DNA of 64,000 bases from Ciona intestinalis (Eukaryota; Chordata; Ascidiacea; Phlebobranchia; Cionidae): the NCBI RefSeq assembly GCF_000224145.3, contig NW_004190463.2, forward strand, positions 114,790 through 178,789, in the 5' to 3' direction. Both the position numbers and the translations under genes were made by a program. Of this stretch, positions 24,313-35,560 are shown one piece after another; within the stretch, counting starts at the first letter, position 1; every line of letters starts with the position of its first letter. The notes under the pieces were generated by a model. That model was not told the origin of the DNA. It saw nothing but the letters and a program-made list of their open reading frames with translations, and searched no databases.

Positions 24313-27300
24313 ATGGATCCGCAAAGTCTTTATCCAGATATATTGATACCAGAGGTGGCATTTGGACAACATGTGTTGAATGCTTTACAAGAACATGGAG
24401 ATAAAGTGGCATGGGTAAGACTTGTGGAAATATAATATAGGTTGTTTCTGGTTAAACTTGTGTCTGTGGTTCAACCCACGCGATTTATACTTGCTTTATC
24501 TAAAACAAATGTGCATAAACTTTATAAAACTAATCTTATATATTTTGGCTTGTAACAATAAAACTATTAGAAACAAAACTGTCGTCTTTAGATTGATGTA
24601 AGCCAAGGCGGAGAAAAATACTCGTTCAGTAGAATCCGCGTGGAGGCGCTCAAGTGCGCGAATGCGTTACATAAGGAAGGCATTAGACGAGGTGACGTCA
24701 TTGGACTCTTTCTCCCGAATTCGTGCCAACAGAAGATTCTTGTATTGTCGCTTGCTTTGTGTGGAGCTACCATCGTCCCTATCAATATTCTTTACACCAA
24801 AGGCAAGTTATAAAGCTGATTAATTACACGTTGTTTTAGTTAGATTTGACATATATGTTCGTATGGTCGAGAACTTGAATAATGCATTAATCATCTTTAC
24901 GGACTAGATGAGGTTGAACGACAAATGCAAATCATTGAACCAAAGCAGATCTTCACAACATCTGACCAGTTAAACAAACTCGAGTCTTGTTCAACAAACG
25001 CGAAGGTGAAACTTATTCTTTAAATCTTCCCAACAGCAACGTCATGATATTACTTGTGTTTCAGATCCACATATTCGGTCCGAACGAAAGTGAGAAAATT
25101 TATCCAAAGTTTCTGAAAAACGGTTCTGATAAAGGTGAACAAAGTTTAGGTTATAATGGTGTTTACATAACGCTTTAAACAGCGGCGGACAAGTAATACA
25201 ATATTTTACATAGTGAAACCAATTTATACCAATGTGCCATTTATTAATTTAGCCCTTGGGTTTGAAAACAATGTTTTTAATTAACGGGTAACCAGTGTGC
25301 CCGCCCACGAGAAAGCTTTCTATTTGAAAAGTGGGTCATTTTCTTTCACATTAACGCATTGAAGCAGCGTACACCTTAAGAACACGTTAACTAAATTACA
25401 TATTAGTTTCCCAGCTGTAATTACTCACACATACAATTTTTAAGGAGTTTACTTGGATGGTGAAATCGACATTTACAACGATGACTTGTTTCTGTTTTGT
25501 TCAAGTGGAACAACCGGCCCACCAAAGCTGATACAGATTACCAACTATAGCTTGGTGGCTACAACCCTCTATACAAAGTTTGTTTCAAATCTTTTAACTC
25601 TTTGCGTGAATACACCATGTTTGTCTGGTCAATACGGTGTATAAAAAGACACCTATGTTATAACTCGACAGTGAGCATGAGGTGTATTAATACACCATGT
25701 GCGTTTGGTGTATAAGAAGACACCCATGTTATAACTCGACAGCGAGCATGAGGTGTATGAATACACCATGTGTGTCTGGGGTATAAGAAGACACCTATGT
25801 TATAACTCGACAGTGAGCATGAGGTGTATGAATACACCATGTGCGTTTGGTGTATAAGAAGACATTCATGTTATAACTCGACAGTGAGCATGAGGTGTAT
25901 GAATACACCATGTGTGTTTGGTGTATAAGAAGACACCCATGTTATAACTCGACAGCGAGCATGAGGTGTATGAATACACCATGTGTGTCTGGTGTATATG
26001 AAGACACTAATGTTATAACTCGACAGTGAGCATGAGGTGTATGAATACACCATGTGCGTTTGGTGTATAAGAAGACATTCATGTTATAACTCGACAGTGA
26101 GCATGAGGTGTATGAATACACCATGTGCGTTTGGTGTATAAGAAGACACCCATGTTATAACTCGACAGCGAGCATGAGGTGTATGAATACACCATGTGTG
26201 TCTGGTGTATATGAAGACACTAATGTTATAACTCGACAGTAAGCATAAGGTATATGAATACACTATGTTTGTCGGTGTATAAGAAGACCCATGTTCGGCG
26301 GCGTCGTGGCACAATGGTTTGTGGGAGCATTCGCTTTTAAGTAGAAGATACTTGTTTCAGCGACCACTTTTGTCGGCGTATGTTAAAGTTAACATCCTTT
26401 TAATAACTAATGTTGTTGCCCTGTCATACGATGAAACAAATATACTTTGTTTATGCAGAATATCCCTTAAACGAAGCAATACAAGTGTTGCGTTGTCTGT
26501 TACCCCTATGTTTCACATTGGTTCGGTAATGGCAACATTCCCACCTTTAACGCAAGGTTGCTGCCAGGTTTATCTTTCCGAACACAAGGTTACTGACCTA
26601 TTGCAAGCAATACATAGTTACAAGGTATGCATTGAAATATTATGTAGAAATGCCTGCAAAACAACTGTGTTGTGGTATTGTGACAATTCAAGGCATTCCT
26701 AACAAGTCGTTGTCGTTGCCATTTAATAATTTGCATTCTTGCAATTTGATTTTCCAAAGCCGTTACTTCCTTTCGATTTAAAGACGAAAAAATACTCTGA
26801 GGTCACCTTTGTATAATAATCCACTTCCATTAGGTCACACACTTGACAGTATTCGCATCACATTTCTTGGAGCTTGTAAAATCTGACCTGGTTCAAAACT
26901 ATGACGTTTCCAGTCTCGTAGAAATCGCGACGGGAGCTTCTCCGACTTCTGATGAAGTTAAACTTCTTGCCAAGAACAAGTTTGGACTTAAAGCAGTCAC
27001 CGAGAGTAATACAAAACATTGTTAACGAATTACGTAATATTTACGCCCAGTTAAATATAGCGTGTTCGGTTACATAGCTTGCAATATAACAAAACCTAAA
27101 AGACGATAAGTAACGGCAATAGCCTAGTAAGTCTACTTTAAACACGCCACTGTTTTTACAAAAACAACTTTCTTTAGCTATTACACTAATAATACACCAT
27201 AAAATGTTTATTATTATGCAGTTACTTTTACATTTGTGCAGTTTATGGAATGAGCGAAGTCGCCCCTGTCTGCGTAACTGATCCAATTTTATCAAAGTCG

Positions 27301-29160
27301 GGATCTGTTGGATTTCTTCTCCCAAACACCAAAATGAAGGTTAGTAGCTCAGACTTAAGTATGGAAACAAAATAAAACACGGGACCATGTCACTCTGACC
27401 AGTGGGACCAAATTAAAGAGTCAATTCATCGAACCATTAATACAAGAGTGCTGTTTAAAGTTGTCTAGGGGGTGTGATGGGCCAACTGTGGCCTACGTCC
27501 TATATGTCCCTGCCTCATCATCATGGAGCGGAAAGTTATTTACGAAAAAAACTGATCCACAGGTTGTCGACATTGATACAAGGAAGAAGCTTGGACCTCG
27601 TGAGAATGGTGAACTCTTGTTCAAAGGACCACAGGTGAACTCCATGCTTTTGTTGATATTCTGATGTTTAATGTAATGTTGTTACTTCTTTTTAAATGTA
27701 ACCTATTTATTCTCCCTTGGTGAAGTATAACAGTTATAACTTGGACGTTCTGTTTCATTCATCTCTGATCTTAGAAGTTCAGCATCTAATGGTAAACTTT
27801 AGCAGTGAAAAAGTATGGAAAATCATACAAACATTCAGGTGGCGAAAGGGTATTACAAAAACCCTGAAGCAACAAAGAATATGTTTGATGGGGAAGGATG
27901 GTTGAAGTCGGGTGATATGGGATACTTTGATGAAGATGGGAATCTTTATATCACTGATCGTATCAAGGATGTTATTAAAGTTCATGGAGTGCAGGTAGAA
28001 GTGTTTACTAATTCCTACATACAGTAGGATGGTGAAAGATGGGACACCTGTTAGCACAAAATATCCAAACGTCCTGATCGTGTTTTCAACAATCAACAAG
28101 GGTCTATGGAAGTCAGGATATGGTTTTATAACTCTCTGCATCTTTTTTGTTTACTACCAAATAGGATGGGAAATATGAAGAAAAGCTGTCCCATCTTTCC
28201 CCACCCTACCCTACCTTTGCTTACTTGCTCTAACATGTTTGGGTTAACATTAAATATATCAGAACTTGTTTGATCACGATATTAACCAGTTAAAATTTGG
28301 TAACCAATTAAAAAATGGTAAATGACGATATTGACCGGTTAAGAAAATGGTGAATCAACAGTCGAAAAAGTGGTTTAAAGCGAGGCCGTCGCACAATACT
28401 ACGTTAGGCGAAGAATGAGATATAAGTTGATATACAATAAACATGTACCTTATATTTTTAACCTTGCTAAACAGGTGTCTTCTGTTGAAATTGAATCCGT
28501 CCTAACCGAACATCCAAAAATCTCTGCAGTCGGGGTTATTGGGGTCCCTGATGACGTGGGTAATGCTGGGGAACTCCCTAAAGCTTACATTGAGAAAAAA
28601 GAAGCAAATTTAACAACGGAAGAAATTCATCAATTTCTTGAAGGTGAAGTTGCTCTTATTATGTATGTAAAAGTTAGTAATGTCCAAGTCAAACGAATGG
28701 CTTGTTTGTTTGGTAAATCATCCAATGGCCGTTCCTTTTATATCCACAGCCGCAAAACTAACTTTGCATACAGCGCGGTTGTATTATCAAAATATTTTTT
28801 AACATATAGTAGGGTGGGGGAAGTTGGGACACATTTTAACTCTATTTTATCGTCCAATGTGGTAGTAAACAAGGATCTTTTAAAGAATTATACAACTATA
28901 TGCTCAAGACTCTCATAGACCGTTGTTAAACTGTTTAAAACACGATCAGGATATTCGGATATTATGCGCCAAAGGTGTCCCATCTTCCCCTATCCTACTA
29001 TATCTCAACGTAAACTCACATTACAGATAAGTTGGCAGATTATAAACAGCTACGAGGTGGTGTCATGTTCGTGGACTCCCTACCAAGAGGTGGAAGTGGA
29101 AAGATACAAAAACGAGTCCTCCGAGAAATTGATCTTCAATCTCGTGATGATCCTCAGTAG
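24313..29160 (+). CDS. Acyl-CoA synthetase, 4-coumarate-CoA ligase/luciferase-like
   Basis: ANL-superfamily adenylating enzyme that activates a carboxylic acid with ATP and joins it to CoA; the substrate cannot be read. Exons: 24313-24414, 24592-24802, 24908-25005, 25065-25134, 25445-25577, 26459-26624, 26834-27005, 27242-27339, 27563-27634, 27839-27994, 28475-28643, 29027-29160. All join in phase, giving 526 residues, normal for the family. Motifs in order: the AMP-binding loop [43 protein letters not shown], and the C-terminal catalytic lysine in GGSGKIQKR. The protein ends DDPQ, so there is no C-terminal SKL-type peroxisome signal. Intron 2 uses a GC donor. Intron 5 holds a 71-bp minisatellite, and introns 10 and 11 each hold a MITE. 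Confidence 0.93.
25610..26290 (-). repeat. 71-bp minisatellite, about 9.5 units
   Basis: The largest of the four arrays, in reverse orientation inside intron 5 of the acyl-CoA synthetase. The unit reads GCATGAGGTGTATGAATACA, then CCATGTGTGTCTGGTGTATA, then AGAAGACACCCATGTTATAA. A tRNA-like SINE head remnant follows at 26291-26375. Confidence 0.95.
28021..28211. mobile_element. MITE in acyl-CoA synthetase intron 10
   Basis: Reversed family copy that starts 26 bp after the exon 10 donor. Ends: CAGTAGGATGGTGAAAGATG and CATCTTTCCCCACCCTACC. Confidence 0.8.
28805..29003. mobile_element. MITE in acyl-CoA synthetase intron 11
   Basis: Complete copy ending 23 bp before the last exon (29027). Its right end supplies part of the pyrimidine-rich sequence before that acceptor. 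Confidence 0.82.
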
Positions 29161-29590
29161 TTTTGATGCTGTTACTAAACCATGCTTGATGTGTAAATAA
29201 TATACTAACATTCTCATAAATGACACGAGAGCAAAGCTCTAATGAGTGAGCACGAATTAAAATAATTAGCATAATATTAAACTCTTTTAATACAACGGTC
29301 GACTAAGCTAAATCAAAAAAAAACCAGAAGTAACCAACAAAGCGGGTTCGCCATTGGTGACTGTGAAGCAGTAGATAGAATGCACTTATAAAAGTATTAT
29401 TACCCATAAACACATTTATGCGAATTAAATGATTGGTGTAGAATATGTGTAAATACTAAATAGGCTATACGCTTTGTAACTCCTGTAATATGTGTTGAAT
29501 TGTAAACTAAGTTAGCTAACCTTGTTTTTGCTTTAAAACGTTTGTCTGCATGAATTTGGACAGACTTTAACCAAAGAACACTATAGGCTA

Positions 29591-29788
29591 TACAGTAGGG
29601 TGGGGGAAGATGGGACACTTTTTAGCTCTATTTTCTCGTTCCATTTAGTAGTAAAGGAAGAACATTCAATAAATTAGAAAACTATATCTTCACGACTGCC
29701 ATAGACCGTTGTTAAATGTTTAAAACACGATCAGGATATTTGGATATTATGTGCTAAAAATGTCCCATCTTCCCCCACCCTACTATAT
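29591..29788. mobile_element. MITE downstream of acyl-CoA synthetase
   Basis: Complete copy with ends CAGTAGGGTGGGGGAAGATG and CATCTTCCCCCACCCTACTA. Confidence 0.85.
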
Positions 29789-30097
29789 GTATAGTTCTTT
29801 GTTTCAACCACGCTGTAATTAGGTAATGTTAGAAGTTAATATTAATCATATGATGCTAACCAAAAATAAAGTTTTAATCACGAATATTGATAATAAGGTA
29901 CAGGAGAGGTAGGCTTTAAATGCGGCCGCGCTAAAATGAAGTAACTGCGTGGTCAGCGTATTAATCAATTGTGCGTCAGCATGTAAAAATGCCTAGTCAG
30001 CTTACGTTGTGTTTGTTTTGATCACATGACCGTGAGAGTTTTTCATGTTTGTTTGTTATGTTCGGGTTTTGTTCAGTTTACGTTTGTCTGGCAGCAA

Positions 30098-30410
30098 ATT
30101 TGCTGAAGTTATTGCAGTGTGTGGATAAGCATTAACTTTTGGTTGGTTTGGTAATTTATATCCTCGTGGGTTGGAACTTGAGTGACTTATCCAATATCCA
30201 TGGTTGCCACTCCCATGCCCACAGTCGAGTTGCTGGAGCTATTGTAGTGTGTGGATAGGCAGACATAACTTTTGGTTGTTTTGGTCATTTATATTCTCGT
30301 GGGTGGGAACTTAAGTGACTTATCCATGCCACTCCCATGCTCACAGTCGAGCTACTCTCATACCCACAGTCAAGTTGCTGAAGTTATTGCAGTGTGCGGA
30401 TAAGCAGATT
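30098..30410 (+). repeat. ~129-bp tandem repeat upstream of PPT1
   Basis: About 2.4 units containing ATTGCAGTGTGTGGATAAGC, TTATATTCTCGTGGGTGGGA and GCCACTCCCATGCCCACAG. The same unit is inverted at 40049-40345. Confidence 0.85.
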
Positions 30411-30527
30411 TGAAATTAGTTGAAATCAATACATTAAAAATTGTGCTAGTTTTGTATAATTGATATGTTGGTCATATTACAGTGATACTTTTTAGAGGTA
30501 CTGGTATTTTTTACATATTACCCTAAG

Positions 30528-33500
30528 ATGAAGGTTCTTGCGATATTGTCTCTACTTGTATGTTCATGTTATGCAACTACACCAACACCACTGGTCATAT
30601 GGCATGGAATGGGTAAGCTTAAGCTATATTTGACTTCAACCTATAATAATATAGTGAACACCTGTGTTATAACAACTATCGTTTTTCGGCCATTATATTT
30701 TGCTATATATTATACATATATATATATATTGCTTGCGAAAATCAACTTACTTAAAACAGCTAGGAAAAATACATACTAATAATGTGGCCTAAATACAGAA
30801 TAACAAAATGATATTGTACAATGTTAGGATATATTTCATTGCTGGATACTTCACAACTAACATGGCACAATCAATGTTTGCCATGATATTACTTGTGTCA
30901 ACACTAAACTGCAATGTGGTGCATGAACTAACTTGGGTTGAAGGTTATAAATACACTAAACAAATAAACACAAATTGCCCTGTTTAACTTCATACAAGTA
31001 ATTAATAAAGACTTCTTATTATAAAACATAAGGTAAACAGAGCGACCAAGAGTAAACACTTTGTTTGTTTTAAAACATGTGTTACAACTCCCATAGCACC
31101 TATGCTATTTCTATTCTAATGTTTATTAACATCGAACAGATGTTCACAAACCACATAAGGTTATCTGTAATATAAACACATTAACCGGGTGTTCTGTGCA
31201 CCAAGTTACCTCTCCATTTAAAAAGCATCCATTACTCCACAAACAACAAGTAGAACAAATGTACATCCCATTTCATGGGGAAAAAATGCTGTATTATTTT
31301 GGAGTTTTTAGGTTATTATAAAAACATTACAAACTATAAACACTTTTCGAAAGTATAGGCTATGTATCAAATCACCCACATTACAACTCCTGTAACAGCT
31401 TAACATGTATCTTTAACAGTAATTAAGTTTGTAAGACCACAGTTTTGGGGATCATAAGTTAATTAGGGAAAGGAATTAATTAAAATTATTGCAATATAGA
31501 TTCAAAGTATCCCACAACTACCAGAACACTGTTTCGGTAAACTTTATATAACTATCAACTTTTGAAACGGCATTTTGGCCTAGTAGGTCCCAGCTAAAAC
31601 CTGGCCTTTCCACTGACAAATATTGCATATATGCATATACAACATGAGATATTATTAACAAATCCTAGGTGACAGCTGCTGCAACCCATTAAGCATGGGC
31701 TCCATCATCAGACTGGTGGAGGGCCAGATACCTGGCATATATACTTTATCATTGAAGATAGGGGACACCACTACACAGGACATTATGAATGGGTTTCTTA
31801 AACCAATTCCTGAACAAGTATGTGTCTTAAAATACATTTGTAACTATATGTAGTGAATGGTTACACAGCTAGTCTCGTAATTTAGAGGGTACGGGTTCAA
31901 GGCTCAATGCTGCTACTATTGTGGGCATGGGTGTCCTTGGTTCAAGACACTTAACGGCGATTGCCTTGACCCAGTGCTTACTAATCGGTTGTTTAAATTG
32001 TTAACCATACAGCATACAGAAAAACAATCACTCACAAAGTTACATGAGTCGTAACTTGTAAACACCAAGTTGATAAAACACAACACCCGTGTTATAATGA
32101 CTGTCATTGCCCCTGCACGTGAGGATCAATAATTTACATACACGGGTGCACAAACCAACAAACTACGAACATCGTACGTACTATATATAATAACAATACT
32201 CAACCCTGTCAATATGTTATTAGATCACAATGGCATGCGAACAAATCAAAGCTGATCCAAACCTAGCTAACGGATTCAACGCAATGGGATTTTCACAAGG
32301 AGGACAATTCCTGTGAGTCGTACAGCATATATTAATAGAGGCTACAAACGTATCATATTCTGCTGCTCTTGCTACCAGGCACATATAACTTTAAACAACT
32401 TATTCTCATACAATAGCTGAATAGTTATGTTAATCCGATAATCTCCTCATGATAAATATTCTTACAGAATACCTATTATTGCCGAACTATTTTATCTCAC
32501 TACTTCATTATAGCTAATTTCAAATAAACTCAGCCTTTCTGACAAATAAAAATTAAATTTCAATGGATGGACCAATATACCTTATTTCTCCTCCCATGGC
32601 GGGGCAACAGTCGGTATAACACGAGTGTTTTGTTTCATTACAGGCGTGCAGTAGCTCAACAATGCGATGGTATTAAGATGCATAACCTCATCTCTGTTGG
32701 TGGGCAACATCAGGGGGTTTTCGGGTTCCCTAAATGCCCCAACGATCTTACATTCTGTGATACATTGCGAGATATGCTCAACAAATATGCTTACAACCCA
32801 ACCATACAAGACCAGTAGGTTACCGTTATGATCAATTATTTCAACGCTTTAAATTTACCTTTTTCTACCATTTATTGGTTTTATACTCTTTGTGTCCACT
32901 TACTAGTTACCACGTAATCACGTATGTAACTTTGTGAGTGAATATTTTTTGTATGGCTGACAATTTAGACAACTCATTAGTGATCACTGGGTTAAAGCAA
33001 TTACTAGCAAGTGTCTTGCCTAAGGACACATATGCCCACAATGGTGGCAGCGACGAATGGTAAACCAATATTCTCCAGTTACAATGCAAAGGTTCCAACC
33101 ACTGCAAACTAACAACACAAAAGACAAACTAGTTTTATCGCTGGTATCTTTTAAGCGACAACACTATAAGCGAACTTACCATATATCCCCCACATATTCC
33201 CCCATATAGTTTGGTACAAGCTGAATACTGGCACGACCCACAACACGAGGACGTTTACAAATCATCCAATATTTTCTTGCCTGATTTAAACAACGATGTG
33301 ACAGTGAATGAAGTTTACAAACAACGACTGATGTCGCTCAACAAGTTTGTGATGGTGAAGTTTACTTCCGACACCATGGTGCAACCAATCGCAAGCGAAG
33401 TAGGTGGTTCATCGTATTTACCACAAAAAGTGGAGTAGCTAGGGATCAATTTTAACATGCTCTGAAATAAAGATGCAGTTGCAATATCTAGATTGACTTG

Positions 33501-34192
33501 AAGTAAATTGTTGTGTAGGTTGAGCTTTCAGCAAAGTGAATTTCAAAGACTGGAACTTGTTCACACTTTAAATGTGTCTCACTGAAGGCTTTACACAGAG
33601 ACAATTAAATAAAGAATAGAACCTGTATTATTTAAGGTTAACGAACTGACTTACCGGGGGTCTAGATAGTAACGCCCTCAGTAATAATCCTACATCCCAG
33701 GTCTCAGGTGCCTCACTGAAGAACTTACCCTTCTAATTCTATAACTTTTCTATTAACAGTGGTTTGGGTTTTATGCTCCTGGTCAAGCTGAAACTGTTCA
33801 AAGTTTACAAGAATCAGATCTTTACAAAAATGTGAGTTGCTGAATAAAGTCATGACTGACATTTTAGTCCTAAACAACCATTACTAAACATTTTTCTCGA
33901 CTGATATTTTATATTTGTCAAACACATTTTTATCATACATACATTTTATGTCTGCCACTGACATTTTTATATTGTCATATTTCCTGTCAACACTCTAACG
34001 CTATACCTTTGACAAACATATAGAAATACTGAATGCAACCCATATTAACCCAACCATCCTTATCTAAAGGACCAGTTAGGTTTGAAAGCAATGGACCAGA
34101 ATGGGCAACTTGTGTTCCTTGCTACAGATGGTGACCACCTGCAGTTCACCAACGAATGGTTTATCACAAATATTATTCCGTACTTACAATAA
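30528..34192 (+). CDS. PPT1: Palmitoyl-protein thioesterase 1
   Basis: Lysosomal thioesterase that removes palmitate from cysteines of proteins being degraded. Exons: 30528-30612, 31669-31817, 32224-32312, 32644-32814, 33210-33399, 33760-33831, 34070-34192. All are in phase, giving 292 residues (human 306). A signal peptide ([14 protein letters not shown]) is followed by [15 protein letters not shown]. The alpha/beta-hydrolase nucleophile is Ser102 in GFSQGG, the acid is Asp219 in FTSDTMV, and the histidine is His275 in DGDHLQF. The family signatures [12 protein letters not shown] and [10 protein letters not shown] are also present. Intron 2 holds a full composite SINE and intron 4 a reversed one. 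The downstream gene converges on it. Confidence 0.97.
31850..32140 (+). mobile_element. Composite SINE, full length, in PPT1 intron 2
   Basis: The head with a B-box-like GGGTTCAAGGCTC is followed by the middle block and the tail ending near GTGAGGATCAATAATTTACA. Confidence 0.82.
32890..33110 (-). mobile_element. Composite SINE, reversed, in PPT1 intron 4
   Basis: Part of the tail, the whole middle block (GATCACTGGGTTAAAGCAAT) and a partial head. Confidence 0.75.
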
Positions 34193-35560
34193 GATGGTGG
34201 TTGTGGAGCTAATTATGGTGGAATCATAGGTTAAATGTATATTACTAATATCTACATCTTAACAAAGCTAAGGTTGTAAACATCTGCCACTAATAACATG
34301 TATTGTATTACAAGTGAATCCAAATACCAAAGCTTTTTTAGCATAAAATATTAGATTATGTTTTTAGCATAAAAAAAATTAAAAATTTTAATATGTGTGT
34401 TTTGCTCTTGTTATAAATGTGCCATACAAACTGAAAATAATGATTTAACTCGTATGTATTTTATGTTTCAATAGTTATGATAAATGTATTTACATAATGC
34501 ATACGCAGCAAGTAATGTATGTATTATATTTACATGTGCTTGTAGCGCAGTGTAATGCGTCTTGTATGATGGAAAGTGATATACAAACAATACCAAATCG
34601 TAAATTTAACATATTATGGCATCCAACTAACCACTAACATAACCCTCCTGTTTTTGTTCAACTATATTTGTGTCGTAGTGTCAGAGAATTGTTACAACTA
34701 CCCATAAAAATACAGATACATGTTTTCTCAAGGTCAAATTATTCATTGTAATGTTTCATGTTTGTTTACTTGTATGCAGTTTGTGGTGATTTAATTGCTT
34801 GTAATTCACTGTGAATAAAACGCTAGAAAACAAAAGTACTTTGGTAAACATTTCTACTTAGAATAATACTGAATACATTATGCATTTATAGGTAAAAGTA
34901 AGAATATGGAACTTTTAAAGTTTCAAAGTTAAATCCAAAGTATGTATAAAGATTAGTTGTTCATTTAAACCACTATTACAGCAAATGAGCAAAACTATTT
35001 AAAGTATGTTTTGGGCTTTTTAGTTTTTGGTTTTAAATAAAAACAATTTTTAATATACCAACGCCGTAATATTGAATTAAATAACACAATAAATTCAAAA
35101 CTGCAACAATCCAACAACCCATTCCTCAAAGTTTCTACAAAACTTTGTCCAAATATAAAAAAGTTGTACAAAAACCAATCTACATAGCAGAATAAGCAGG
35201 TGGTTTGCATGGTTTTACATGAATATGTAATTAATTAAAAACACCCCGGACAGCAGAAGACACTAAGGGGTTACAAATAAATATCTTTAAAAAACCAAGA
35301 CATTTGCAAAGGCAAGTAACCTAAAACGCCAAAGTAGTTAGTATTGTGTTATGTTAAAATTATAAATCATTTTTTCCCACAACTTTATGATGGGGCAATG
35401 AACCTCATTTTAAAAAAAAGTTCTTTGATTTAGGAGAGTTATTATTTCACGCTAAATTAGTATACGATAATCAAGGTTTAAAAAGGAGTGATTATCAAAG
35501 TTTGAAAATAAAAGAGCACTGTATTATATAACTATGCATATACCAACACAGCGCACAACG
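34193..35560. other. Between converging PPT1 and KDELR
   Basis: AT-rich and without recognisable genes; probably the 3' UTRs of both neighbours. Confidence 0.5.
34814..34819 (+). promoter_or_regulatory. Possible polyadenylation signal of PPT1
   Basis: AATAAA lies about 620 bp after the PPT1 stop codon. Other AT-rich hexamers lie nearer, so the assignment is weak. Confidence 0.25.

Larger units (their letters stand above)
29161..30527. other. Acyl-CoA synthetase-PPT1 intergenic region
   Basis: Contains a MITE (29591-29788) and a ~129-bp tandem repeat (30098-30410). No gene seen. Confidence 0.6.

Noticed and set aside
25658-26314. Recurring ~60-codon open frames in the 71-bp arrays (also at 35786, 54337 and 54408)
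   Set aside because: They share the same sequence because they read through the same minisatellite. The unit length is not a multiple of three, the frames occur in both array orientations, and there is no family match or upstream signal.
27041-27325. 94-codon minus-strand open frame inside the acyl-CoA synthetase
   Set aside because: Antisense of an intron and exon 8 of a well-supported gene.
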